A stretch of DNA of 40,592 bases from a virus. Numbering within the stretch: position 1 is the first letter of the stretch; the number at the start of each line of letters is the position of its first letter. The notes below the pieces were generated by a model that saw nothing but the letters and a program-made list of their open reading frames with translations, had not been told where the DNA came from and did no database searches. The stretch is taken from positions 1-40,592 of IMG/VR virus record IMGVR_UViG_3300007871_000061. One strand, written 5' to 3'. The position numbers and the translations under genes are program-made. Shown piece by piece: positions 30,515 through 37,081 of this stretch.

Positions 30515-30757
30515 ATGAATACAGTGCAATCGCTATGGGATACCTACAGCGAACAAGTCATGCCGAGAGGCGCGGGTAAAGTACAAATAATTGAAAGCAA
30601 ACGCGCCTTTTATGCCGGGGCTGCGTGCGTCTTAGAAATTCTTAAAGCCATCGGTGACAACGAGGAAATAGACGAAGAAGCAGGCTCGATGCTGCTTGAA
30701 ACATTGGAAACTGATGTTGATAATTTTTTTGAAGAAGTGAGAGCAGGTCACGCATAA
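30515..30757 (+). CDS. Operator-controlled hypothetical protein, 80 aa
   Basis: Start at 30515 has GGAGAG 6 bases upstream. The protein is small, acidic in its second half (DNEEIDEEAGSMLLETLETDVDNFFEEV) and helical, with a short hydrophobic helix YAGAACVLEIL. I recognise no family. It is divergent from terL, and is the only plus-strand gene in a long minus-strand block. Its own promoter overlaps a phage operator, suggesting an early lytic function, such as an anti-host or lysis-timing factor; that is inference. Confidence 0.75.
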   Translation: MNTVQSLWDTYSEQVMPRGAGKVQIIESKRAFYAGAACVLEILKAIGDNEEIDEEAGSMLLETLETDVDNFFEEVRAGHA

Positions 30758-30780
30758 AAAAGGGCTCCAAAAAGGAGCCC
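30756..30780 (-). terminator. Bidirectional terminator between convergent genes
   Basis: GGGCTCC (30762-30768) and GGAGCCC (30774-30780) enclose a 5-nt A loop. On the minus strand six T follow. It ends minus-strand transcription coming from the repeat segment and may weakly end the 80-aa gene. Confidence 0.8.
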
Positions 30781-30933
30781 CTATGCCGTGTCAATCCACG
30801 TCGTGCCTATCCGAGCCATGCCACTGCTGCCACGTCGAGCCATGCCTAGACTGCCGAAACGCGCGCCGACTTGCCTAGACACGTCTGCCATGCCTGGACA
30901 TCCTCGTCGTGACAAACCAAGCCTGGCCACCAT
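30781..30933. repeat. Degenerate short repeats between two terminators
   Basis: The segment is built of irregular copies of GCCATGCC (at least three), CACGTCG (twice) and TAGAC-TGCC/TTGCC units, on the minus strand GGCATGGC and CGACGTGG. A minus-strand frame through it gives repetitive GMAR-type peptide, an artefact of the repeats. Similar GC-rich degenerate arrays lie next to the two downstream genes in other phages, from memory. A structured RNA or protein-binding array is possible. Confidence 0.6.
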
Positions 30934-30970
30934 AAAAAACCCCCGCCCAGACTGCCAGGAATGACGGGGG
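30934..30970 (-). terminator. Intrinsic terminator after the 176-aa gene
   Basis: Minus-strand CCCCCG and CGGGGG (plus 30965-30970 and 30940-30945) form a stem around a 19-nt loop, then six T (plus A-run 30934-30939). The loop itself can form a small CTGGCAG/CTGGGC structure. Confidence 0.7.
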
Positions 30971-31005
30971 AGTATTGCCAAGTTACACCGAGGGAGCCCC
31001 GGCCA

Positions 31006-31536
31006 CTACTGCAATTTGAGGGTAATGCTGTTTGCCTCGTGGATTGTTTCCGTTAACTGCTTGAGTAAACGCGCCTGAGTGCGGTTCTCAGGCTTTGTTT
31101 TCGACAAGTTATCGAGCATACGCTGTATGCCTTCGAGCTTGCCAGCCAGGTCATGTACCACAATCGACAATTCGCTGGGGTCTTCGACCACTTCGGTTGT
31201 CTTCTTATAGTATGCACCGTTCGACGGCACTCTGACATGCACATACTCACGCTGCTGTGATTCACGGTCAGACTTGACCACGTGAACAGCTCGTATCATG
31301 TTGCGTGCCTGCTGCTTGCGCCACTCTTCGCCAGCCTTGGTGTTGTTCCACTCGAAAAACGGGTGTATCGGCGATTCCTTATCGCGCGCAGAATCCACCA
31401 CAACCTCCGCCGTGAGTTTGTGTTGGTTATCTATGTAGAGGTTATCCAGTTCCGACTGGCAGATATTTTTTATGGTGCCTTCCGACATACCACGGGGTTT
31501 TAGTAAGCCACTATCGTTAAATTTAAATTCAGCCAC
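31006..31536 (-). CDS. Conserved phage protein of unknown role, 176 aa
   Basis: The motif SPIHPFFEWNNTKAGEEWRKQQARNMIRAVHV (about 52-83) marks a phage family I have seen next to the 207-aa neighbour; its role is unknown to me. The C-terminal half is a coiled-coil-like helix (DLAGKLEGIQRMLDNLSKTKPE...LKQLTETIHEANSIT). The end-to-end arrangement with the next gene (11-base gap) suggests one complex. The HPFFEW pattern could bind DNA ends or a partner; no catalytic motif. Confidence 0.75.
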   Translation of the reverse strand: MAEFKFNDSGLLKPRGMSEGTIKNICQSELDNLYIDNQHKLTAEVVVDSARDKESPIHPFFEWNNTKAGEEWRKQQARNMIRAVHVVKSDRESQQREYVHVRVPSNGAYYKKTTEVVEDPSELSIVVHDLAGKLEGIQRMLDNLSKTKPENRTQARLLKQLTETIHEANSITLKLQ

Positions 31537-31547
31537 AATATTTTCTC

Positions 31548-32171
31548 CTAGTATAGTTCAAATGTGCCCCAGCCCATCCCGTGCGATTTCTTGGAATTGG
31601 GCCGACCTTCGCCCACGCCGACCTGTGCGCCCGCGCGTGCTAAAAGATTCGTTATGTCTTCGGCAGAAAATACGTCTGCATCATAATCAACGGATAGTTT
31701 TGCCTCCCATTTTCGCCACATCGGCCTCACGCGCATATCCACCACACCGGTTTCATTGCGTACATGGCCTGTATGTTGCTCGGGTTTACCTTTTGTTATT
31801 CTGACCAGCGGGGTGCCGTCGTCTATGTCGATACCATCGGCTCTTATAAATATGGCCAGTTTGGCATGGGTCATTTTAAAGCCGACCAGGCGGCACGCAT
31901 CAATCATCGCGGAGCGAAAAGCCGGGGCGGGTATGCCGTTCCAGCCTTCCTCTGCAAGGTGCATGGCTTCCTGATAGTCTCTGTCAAAGTCGCGCGGTTC
32001 GTGTTGCTTCTTCGAGCGGCCTGTCGAGCCCTCTCGATGCTTCGCCATGATCTGATCGCGTGCTTTCTTGGAAAATTTATTTTGAACAAACGGCGCGGTG
32101 CCCCGTATCTTGAATACCAGCTTTCCGATATTCGGCTCTTTTATCTGTATTTCTGTTGGTTTTGTTGCCAT
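31548..32171 (-). CDS. Conserved phage protein of unknown role, 207 aa
   Basis: The sequence has a strong family look: FKIRGTAPFVQNKFSKKARDQI, GSTGRSKKQHEPRDFDRDYQEAMHLAEEGWNGIPAPAFRSAMIDACRLVG, NETGVVDMRVRPMWRKWEAKLSVDYD and GIGEGRP-like VGVGEGRPNSKKSHGMGWGTFEL at the end. This last part with repeated Gly resembles RAMP/Cas-type Gly loops but I would not assign it. Start is preceded on the minus strand by AAGGGGCT. It is the first gene after a promoter at 32.2 kb. Confidence 0.75.
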   Translation of the reverse strand: MATKPTEIQIKEPNIGKLVFKIRGTAPFVQNKFSKKARDQIMAKHREGSTGRSKKQHEPRDFDRDYQEAMHLAEEGWNGIPAPAFRSAMIDACRLVGFKMTHAKLAIFIRADGIDIDDGTPLVRITKGKPEQHTGHVRNETGVVDMRVRPMWRKWEAKLSVDYDADVFSAEDITNLLARAGAQVGVGEGRPNSKKSHGMGWGTFELY

Positions 32172-32201
32172 TCATAGCCCCTTGTGTTGTTAACACTAGG
32201 G

Positions 32202-32229
32202 ATATTAGCAACTTATCCAATTTAAGCAA
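32202..32229 (-). promoter_or_regulatory. Minus-strand promoter for the 207-aa and 176-aa genes
   Basis: Minus-strand TTGCTT (plus 32224-32229), 16 bases, TAATAT (plus 32202-32207). The spacer contains TAAGT, a half-site of the phage operator, without its partner. Start would be about 25 bases before the ATG at 32171. Confidence 0.5.
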
Positions 32230-32317
32230 CCCTTAATTAATAGTCACCAGAATATAGGCATACACGCCTTTACAAAATTATTTTTATGCTTAATTTAACC
32301 TGTGCTAAAGTTATACG

Positions 32318-32476
32318 ATGAAACAGAAACTAAAAGGCGGCTGGGAATGGGACTGGACGACAAGCTGGCGTCAAGTAACAAACTTCAATCCCGGCGTCGG
32401 CAAATACATTAAGCGGCGCATGAACAAGCGGCACCGCAAAGAGGGCAAAAATGAACTTAGCGACCAAATACGTTAA
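32318..32476 (+). CDS. Small basic Trp-rich protein, 52 aa
   Basis: ATG at 32318 opens 52 codons: a front GGWEWDWTTSWRQV, then GVGKYIKRRMNKRHRKEGKNE. The basic second half and Trp cluster resemble short phage proteins of the KQRLRGGY-WD...SWR type. It is the first gene of the plus-strand operon and overlaps the next start by 26 bases, with the next gene's AAGAGGGC site (32439-32446) inside it. Likely DNA or RNA binding; function unknown. Confidence 0.65.
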   Translation: MKQKLKGGWEWDWTTSWRQVTNFNPGVGKYIKRRMNKRHRKEGKNELSDQIR

Positions 32477-32687
32477 TTTGTCGCGGGCGGCTGACACTGA
32501 CGCAGCGATGGACGCATACAGCAATTATATCGTCTTTAAAGGCGGCGACCGGGAACGGCGTCAAGCCTGCGCTCTTTTTGAGGACGGCTCAGCTTTCCTT
32601 ATGTCCGGCAGTAAAGGTGTAATTCTCGACGCGGAAGAAATTACCTCGGAATTATTTAAAGTACTTTTTAAGGAGGACTTAAATTGA
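32451..32687 (+). CDS. Hypothetical protein, 78 aa
   Basis: The ATG has AAGAGGGC five bases upstream, the phage's leader motif. The protein is mixed alpha/beta with ALFEDGSAFLMSGSKGVILDAEEI in the middle; a similar F-DGS stretch occurs in the 100-aa protein four genes on, so the two may be distant relatives. The stop overlaps the TTG start of the next gene. Function unknown. Confidence 0.7.
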   Translation: MNLATKYVNLSRAADTDAAMDAYSNYIVFKGGDRERRQACALFEDGSAFLMSGSKGVILDAEEITSELFKVLFKEDLN

Positions 32688-32839
32688 GCATCGGCGTAAT
32701 GATTATCGTCTTGAGTATCATGGGTGGCATCGGTGCCGTGTTTTACGAAAAGCCCACCTGTGAGAATCTACAGCGCACAGAATATGTCGACGAGGACGGC
32801 TGGAAACATATCGGCTATGAGTGCATAGATAAGCGATGA
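32684..32839 (+). CDS. Small membrane protein with TTG start, 51 aa
   Basis: TTG at 32684 is preceded by a perfect AGGAGG (32671-32676) at 8 bases, and the frame runs 51 codons to a TGA overlapping the next ATG. Residues 3-22 (IGVMIIVLSIMGGIGAVFY) are a membrane segment; the outside part (CENLQRTEYVDEDGWKHIGYECIDKR) has two Cys and could form a disulfide. A one-span phage membrane protein of this size could be an anti-host, antiholin or superinfection-exclusion protein; none is proven. Confidence 0.7.
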   Translation: MSIGVMIIVLSIMGGIGAVFYEKPTCENLQRTEYVDEDGWKHIGYECIDKR

Positions 32840-33066
32840 AACAAGACATACTCTGTGTGCATTGTAATTCCTACCGGATACTGCTTTGTGAGCGGTATAA
32901 CGAGAAATACAAATCGGTCAAAGGCATCGCCCTGGATGATTACAAATGTGACTCGTGCTATCCAGCCAGTGAAATCAAAAAGGGTGATGAATGCTATGCG
33001 TTTTCGCAGTGGCTACCACACGCGCCTTATTTTCCGTGGGAGGATAACTACATTGATCAGTCTTAA
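32836..33066 (+). CDS. Zinc-ribbon-like hypothetical protein, 76 aa
   Basis: CVHC (7-10) and CDSC (39-42) give a four-Cys zinc site; Cys18 and Cys53 are extra. The end is aromatic and acidic (PYFPWEDNYIDQS). It starts in an ATGA overlap and contains the ribosome site of the next gene (GGAGG at 33040-33044). No family recognised; a nucleic-acid- or protein-binding ribbon is likely. Confidence 0.7.
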   Translation: MKQDILCVHCNSYRILLCERYNEKYKSVKGIALDDYKCDSCYPASEIKKGDECYAFSQWLPHAPYFPWEDNYIDQS

Positions 33067-33211
33067 AACTATTTCCCGTATCACCATGCTTATTGCGCTG
33101 ACAGCCGGTATATATAGTATCGGCATCGGTAGTTACTGGTTGGCCGCAATTAATATTGCAATTTCACTGTACCTGCTCTGGCAACTCTGCACCTATCCGA
33201 TATTCAAATGA
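33053..33211 (+). CDS. Small membrane protein with TTG start, 52 aa
   Basis: The start is TTG at 33053, with GGGAGG at about 9 bases upstream inside the previous gene; the first ATG (33086) has no site. Residues 10-31 and 33-52 can form two membrane segments (MLIALTAGIYSIGIGSYWL and AINIAISLYLLWQLCTYPIF). A short two-span protein fits a holin-like or exclusion role, but no endolysin is seen nearby. Its stop overlaps the next ATG. Confidence 0.65.
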   Translation: MISLKTISRITMLIALTAGIYSIGIGSYWLAAINIAISLYLLWQLCTYPIFK

Positions 33212-33510
33212 GCCTTGCAACCAAGACCGCCGAAAAGATTAATAAAATGGGTGATAGTGACGGCAAAATTGACCCGAGTAAAGCGCTTAAATACCTGCTC
33301 AATGTAGCCGATAGCGGCAAAATCGTCGAGACGCTGGTGCTAGGCAAGGCGCTAAGCATGATGTTTAAAGACGGCTCTGTGTTGGCTGCTACTCTTCACG
33401 ATGACGGCAATGTTGAGCTAACGATTATCTCAGCCCGCAATATTCTGGCAGTGCTGCGTTATTACGAGCCTTATACCGAATTACTCAACAACGCGAAAAA
33501 GATGCAATGA
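33208..33510 (+). CDS. Hypothetical protein, 100 aa
   Basis: The start MSLATK is like the MNLATK start of the 78-aa protein, and both have an F-DGS stretch (MMFKDGSVLAATL here), hinting at common origin. The first half is a polar helix, the second a beta-alpha part. ATGA junctions bind it to both neighbours. No motif gives a function. Confidence 0.7.
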   Translation: MSLATKTAEKINKMGDSDGKIDPSKALKYLLNVADSGKIVETLVLGKALSMMFKDGSVLAATLHDDGNVELTIISARNILAVLRYYEPYTELLNNAKKMQ

Positions 33511-33800
33511 ACCTCGACGACACAGAAAAAACCCTCGAATACCTGCGCGAGCAAGGTTACTACGGCCTCCGCGTACTCGACGACGGGCGCATTATCGGCC
33601 TGTGGGACTTACTCTATACAACCGGCCTGTTTGTTGACCTTGATCTGCTCGGTTACTCGCACCGCTATTGCTTTGATTCGACGTGCTGGGCAAATGCCGC
33701 CATTAAAAACTGGGATGGCGAAGGCGACCCGCCTGGCCCGTGGATTGTGCGCAAGGGTGAGGGCGAGGATAAATACCGTGTGCCGGATATAGGGCAATGA
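33507..33800 (+). CDS. Hypothetical protein, 97 aa
   Basis: The protein is acidic, with GLRVLDDGRIIGLWDLLYTTGLFVDLDLLGY in the centre, then CFDSTCWANAAIKNWDGEGDPPGPWIVRKGEGED. The last part (AI-NWDGEGDPPGPWIVRK) recalls a motif of small phage proteins next to adenine-methylase-type genes, but I cannot place it. ATGA junctions on both sides. Confidence 0.7.
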   Translation: MNLDDTEKTLEYLREQGYYGLRVLDDGRIIGLWDLLYTTGLFVDLDLLGYSHRYCFDSTCWANAAIKNWDGEGDPPGPWIVRKGEGEDKYRVPDIGQ

Positions 33801-34258
33801 GCATCTACGATTACACAGAAAAACCGCACCCTGCTGGCTTCGTCGGTTATCGCGTCGCCGTCATGGTGGACGGTAAGTTTAAGCAAAAATACTTCAATAC
33901 GCGCGCACTCAATGCCGACAAAGAAAAGCTGTACAAGAAAGCCCAGGAAATAGATCAAGCCTGGCTCGAACAAAAAGAGAAAGCAGAACAAAGCCGGAAT
34001 AACAAAGCGGTTGCAATGACACACGCAATACACAGTACCGGCGTCAGAGGTATCTCTTTAAATTGGCGCTACAGCCCTGACCGCTATGGCAATAAAAGAG
34101 CCTACAAAAAGATGCGCTATAGTGTTTATGTTATGCACAAAGGCGAACGCTTTACCCGTACCTTTCCCGCAACACAAGACGGCTGGGTGGCCGCCGTCGA
34201 ATATCTCGCCAAAAGCAAAGGACTTAGCCGCTGGCGTCACCTACTGGACAGACAATGA
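33797..34258 (+). CDS. AP2-like DNA-binding protein, 153 aa
   Basis: Residues 78-146 (GVRGISLNWRYSPDRYGNKRAYKKMRYSVYVMHKGERFTRTFPATQDGWVAAVEYLAKSKGL) fit the AP2/integrase-type three-strand-plus-helix pattern: GVRGI-, aromatic strands with Arg, then helix. The first half has a related beta motif (YRVAVMVDGKFKQKYFNTRAL) and a coiled helix, so it may be a duplicated AP2-like fold. In phages such proteins are often homing-endonuclease relics or regulators. It could regulate this operon. Confidence 0.65.
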   Translation: MSIYDYTEKPHPAGFVGYRVAVMVDGKFKQKYFNTRALNADKEKLYKKAQEIDQAWLEQKEKAEQSRNNKAVAMTHAIHSTGVRGISLNWRYSPDRYGNKRAYKKMRYSVYVMHKGERFTRTFPATQDGWVAAVEYLAKSKGLSRWRHLLDRQ

Positions 34259-34665
34259 GCTATTACAACTACATCGAATCGAAAGTTATCTCGGAGCACG
34301 ACTACTGTTTTTATGCGCTGATTATGGCCGCGATGCGCAAGGCCGACTCAAACAACATCGAGTTATTAAAAACCGCCTTTCCCCAAACGTGGGATGAGCT
34401 GTATAAACGCTATCATTCGCCTGACGGCATGATTGAGGCTGATAAAACAGCGGGCTGCGTGCACTATCTGGCGCAAGGTGACACCGTTTGCAGCGTCGCG
34501 TCACGCGTGCATTACCTGGCGCAAGGCATCACCGTCTGCGGCATCATCCCGCTAACGGTCGGCTGGCAACCCGATGATAAATGGGTATCTTATGACGAGT
34601 GGGAGTCTGTCACCTGTGAGCAGTGTTTAAAACATAAACGACGAGGCCCTAAACAGAATGGATGA
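34255..34665 (+). CDS. Hypothetical protein with internal duplication, 136 aa
   Basis: HYLAQGDTVCSV and HYLAQGITVCGI (about residues 69-80 and 86-97) are tandem copies, seen in the DNA as two GCGCAAGG-containing stretches at about 34460-34490 and 34508-34540. The end has VTCEQCLKHKRRG, a C-x2-C pair, a phage motif that usually closes a zinc-binding protein. The N-terminal half is helical. Function unknown. Confidence 0.7.
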   Translation: MSYYNYIESKVISEHDYCFYALIMAAMRKADSNNIELLKTAFPQTWDELYKRYHSPDGMIEADKTAGCVHYLAQGDTVCSVASRVHYLAQGITVCGIIPLTVGWQPDDKWVSYDEWESVTCEQCLKHKRRGPKQNG

Positions 34666-34852
34666 AGCAAGCAGATACAAATCCATGTTCAAGCGATTGA
34701 GCAAGCAGCTTGAGGGCGGGCACCTGACCAGTGATTGCCAGAAGTGCAACAGCCCCGTATACGAAAATAAGGAATGTACCCGCGACTATCCAATGGCGTG
34801 CGCGTATCCCGAAGACTGCCCGATTAAAAAGTTAAATAATGAAACCCTTTAA
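34658..34852 (+). CDS. Cys-rich hypothetical protein, 64 aa
   Basis: The protein has a basic helical start and then CQKC, C, C, C at residues 27-49 plus CP (about 54), enough for one or two metal sites. It overlaps the previous gene by 8 bases. The 39 bases after it hold GGAGGTGG for the next gene. No known family. Confidence 0.65.
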   Translation: MDEASRYKSMFKRLSKQLEGGHLTSDCQKCNSPVYENKECTRDYPMACAYPEDCPIKKLNNETL

Positions 34853-34891
34853 CAACCACGTTGGACGGGGCATACCGGAGGTGGCCCCTTA

Positions 34892-35215
34892 ATGAAACCC
34901 CTTAACTGCAACGGTTGCCGCGCCTGTTGCGTCGGTGATGCTGTTTTTCTTCACCCTGAAAACGGAGATAACCCCTTATTCTATGAAACGGTTAGGTACA
35001 TGGGCAGAGACATGCTTGCACATAAGCCCAGCAAGGAATGTGTTTATCTCACTAAAACGGGATGCGGCATCTACCCCGTGCGTCCAACGATTTGCCGGGA
35101 GCTGGACTGTCGCGTACTCGTCAAAAAACTCGGTTATACAAAAGCACGTAAAATGGTCAAACGGAATCTGCTACCTAAAGGTATGCTGCAAGCGGCAATG
35201 AGGCGCATGAAATGA
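34892..35215 (+). CDS. YkgJ-type Cys-cluster protein, 107 aa
   Basis: The pattern CNGCRACCVGD (residues 6-14), KECVYLTKTGCGIYPVRPTICRELDCR (48-74) fits the YkgJ/CxxCxxCC family (PF03692), thought to bind Zn or an Fe-S cluster, including flagellin N-methylases. GGAGGTGG lies about 10 bases before the ATG. Short, domain-only forms are known in phages. It could modify a host protein, but no partner is visible; the operon context is of unknown accessory genes. Confidence 0.75.
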   Translation: MKPLNCNGCRACCVGDAVFLHPENGDNPLFYETVRYMGRDMLAHKPSKECVYLTKTGCGIYPVRPTICRELDCRVLVKKLGYTKARKMVKRNLLPKGMLQAAMRRMK

Positions 35216-35430
35216 TTAACTGCAATATCGACCGTTACGAAACTTTTATGGAGCAACGAAAAGTTGTGTATATCGGTCGCGCATCAAAAGTACGTGGGCT
35301 GTGGTATCAAACTAAAATAGTCGCACCCCGCCGCTGCCCTGCTGTTTTCTCACGCTATTACCAGCGCATACTGCAACGACGCTATCGGCGCGCTTATCCA
35401 GATGAGCCTTATATGCTATTCAAGCCTTAA
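35212..35430 (+). CDS. Very basic hypothetical protein, 72 aa
   Basis: The second half is rich in Arg and aromatics (YYQRILQRRYRRAYPDEPY). It starts in an ATGA overlap with the YkgJ-like gene, ends the plus-strand operon, and overlaps the convergent minus gene by 4 bases with no terminator between. A nucleic-acid-binding role is plausible; no family recognised. Confidence 0.65.
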   Translation: MINCNIDRYETFMEQRKVVYIGRASKVRGLWYQTKIVAPRRCPAVFSRYYQRILQRRYRRAYPDEPYMLFKP

Positions 35431-35819
35431 GGCATTTTCCCGTCGGCCTTCCTCTCTTCGTCCCGCTCGCGTGCCCACTGCCGCATCGGCATGTGTTGCT
35501 TTCTCAGATCGCGCCCTGAATCGGTCTGCGGCACCTGCTTATTAATCACTAAATTCTTTATCCGGTCTTCTTCTCTGCGGGCATCTTCAACATAGTCAAA
35601 CGTGGGCCAGTCCTTACCACTGCTCATCGCGCGTGATACCGCATTCTCCGTGCTCAGTTCCTGACCATCCCATATCGTCGGGATTAAAACCTGCTTACCG
35701 TCAATTTCGACGATTTTCCCGTAGACCGTGCTTACTTTGCCGTCCTTATGGTAAATAGCTCGACCTGAATCGAGATTCGCCTGCGAATGTTCCACATAAT
35801 CCTTGAATTTGTCTGGCAT
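35427..35819 (-). CDS. Virion-associated protein motif, 130 aa
   Basis: The stretch KDGKVSTVYGKIVEIDGKQVLIPTIWDGQELSTENAVSRAMSSGKDWPTFDYVEDARRE (about 24-82) is a motif found in internal virion and transglycosylase-bearing proteins of podoviruses, where it reads ...YPTIWEGKQLSEDEA---A--SGK-WP-F. Here it stands alone with a charged tail. It is the last gene of the TerS-side operon and is four bases from the 267-aa structural gene. No enzymatic domain is visible. Confidence 0.65.
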   Translation of the reverse strand: MPDKFKDYVEHSQANLDSGRAIYHKDGKVSTVYGKIVEIDGKQVLIPTIWDGQELSTENAVSRAMSSGKDWPTFDYVEDARREEDRIKNLVINKQVPQTDSGRDLRKQHMPMRQWARERDEERKADGKMP

Positions 35820-35822
35820 GGC

Positions 35823-36626
35823 TCACCTATATAACGCGTGGGTTAAGGCAAAGCCGGGATCGTAATCGTTATCAACCAGAACAAGGTCAAACCCGGCAGC
35901 ACAATCTATATCATTTGCTGAGGCCGACGCTTCCACCAGGATAACACCGGGGCCGTCAAATCGCTTGAACGGCCTGTGATTCCATGAACCCATGCTTGTA
36001 CCATTCGACTGTAAACCCCGAATCTCTTTTGTCACATAACCGACCAGCGAGCCTTCAGGGTCAGGCATCTGCTGAAGCTCAAAAAGAACATCAACAGCGG
36101 CACCGGAGGCTTTATGAATCGACGCATACCAGCCGGTTAAATACGCCGTCTGGGTCGACGGGAAACCATAAATAGCCATCTCCGTCTGGCCGAAATTAAG
36201 ATTAATCTGCGCCGTCACGGTTCCGTCTACATCAGCGGTCGCGGTGATTGTGCCCGCATTAATTCCAAGCGCCCCGCCCTGAATCAGTCTCATGCGGTGA
36301 ATAATCACATACTGAAATTTAGTGGCAACATTATTTAAACCATCCATGTCAATGTCTTCAAAAACTTCCTTTTCATCCCACGAGGGCAACCCATAAATGC
36401 GTATTTTCTGACAAGCGATACTGGCAATGTCATCAAGAATCGAGTTTGATACTATTTGATGTGTTCGCGCAGCCTGGGGCGGTAGCCACTGTGCTTGTGT
36501 GGGAGTTGCATCGGCCCTGTCCCAGATATGCGTCCCGGTCGACTGCACCCCATTGGGCGCATAGCCGAACTTATTGACTCCGGTATGTCCCTCAATCAAC
36601 CCTTTTGCTAACTCAAGATCGAGCAT
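35823..36626 (-). CDS. Putative virion structural protein, 267 aa
   Basis: The start GHTGVNKFGYAPNG (13-26) and W near 35 match a podovirus structural protein family (GHSAVNKFGRNPD-type) found in many marine and soil phages, usually a head-surface or tail protein. The remainder is beta-rich with YGFPSTQTAYLTGWYASI and VLVDNDYDPGFALTHALYR at the end. Its gene follows the 38-aa gene immediately (TAAATG). Role as outer structural protein inferred from the family. Confidence 0.7.
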   Translation of the reverse strand: MLDLELAKGLIEGHTGVNKFGYAPNGVQSTGTHIWDRADATPTQAQWLPPQAARTHQIVSNSILDDIASIACQKIRIYGLPSWDEKEVFEDIDMDGLNNVATKFQYVIIHRMRLIQGGALGINAGTITATADVDGTVTAQINLNFGQTEMAIYGFPSTQTAYLTGWYASIHKASGAAVDVLFELQQMPDPEGSLVGYVTKEIRGLQSNGTSMGSWNHRPFKRFDGPGVILVEASASANDIDCAAGFDLVLVDNDYDPGFALTHALYR

Positions 36627-36743
36627 TTACTTTTTGCGACCCTTCTTTTTCTTTATCGAGGCGTTACAAATTGCCCACGCTGAGCTTGTGCTCTTGCCCG
36701 TTTTCTTCACTTTGGTTACACAGCGATGTACTTTTTTTGGCAT
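36627..36743 (-). CDS. Tiny basic phage protein, 38 aa
   Basis: ATG at 36743 to TAA at 36627: starts MPKKVHRCVTKVKK, middle SAWAICNAS, end KKKKGRKK. The pattern HRCV-KV---GKS-SSAWAICNAS is a recurring tiny phage protein that accompanies the GHSAVNKFG-type structural gene. Two Cys and the basic ends suggest DNA or virion binding. Three bases separate it from the previous gene and none from the next. Confidence 0.75.
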   Translation of the reverse strand: MPKKVHRCVTKVKKTGKSTSSAWAICNASIKKKKGRKK

Positions 36744-36745
36744 GA

Positions 36746-37081
36746 TTATTTCCCAAACGCTCTGCGCAATGCGACCGTCCCTAACTTCACGGCTTTAGGC
36801 TTCGAGGGATTCGCCTTAGCAACTGTCTTGCTTCTGCTCTTGGCCGGTGGTTTCTTCGTTACCCGCTTCTTCGCCAGACCCGTCATAATCCCCGTCTCGG
36901 GCACTGGCTTCTTGCGCCTGGCCTTACTACCGACCTGCTTACCCTTTGCATCCCGTGTTGAAGTACCTGCTTCACGGCCCTTTAGAGACGCCGTGTCCGG
37001 GCGCTTCTGTGCCTGCAAGAGCTGGCCGATACTCTGGGGCTTACTGACTGATTTAGGGCGACTGCCTCTTTTCTTCTTCAT
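36746..37081 (-). CDS. Highly basic, disordered protein, 111 aa
   Basis: The composition is dominated by Lys, Arg, Ser, Pro and Ala with no hydrophobic core (KKKRGSRPKSVSKPQSIG..., RRKKPVPETG, RVTKKPPAKSRSKT). The only ordered-looking parts are IGQLLQAQK and VALRRAF. It could condense DNA in the virion or bind RNA, like histone-tail-like phage proteins. GGGGTG lies before the ATG. It is the first gene downstream of the hairpin-rich non-coding region. Confidence 0.65.
   Translation of the reverse strand: MKKKRGSRPKSVSKPQSIGQLLQAQKRPDTASLKGREAGTSTRDAKGKQVGSKARRKKPVPETGIMTGLAKKRVTKKPPAKSRSKTVAKANPSKPKAVKLGTVALRRAFGK

Noticed and set aside
30781-30933. CRISPR array
   Set aside because: Units are short, irregular and lack equal repeats with unique spacers; no cas genes.
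30781-30981. 66-aa minus-strand frame with GMAR repeats
   Set aside because: It runs through a terminator hairpin and degenerate repeats, has no good start signal, and its repeats mirror the DNA units.
31764-32177. 137-aa plus-strand frame opposite the 207-aa gene
   Set aside because: Antisense to a gene with strong protein-like conservation; no promoter or ribosome site.
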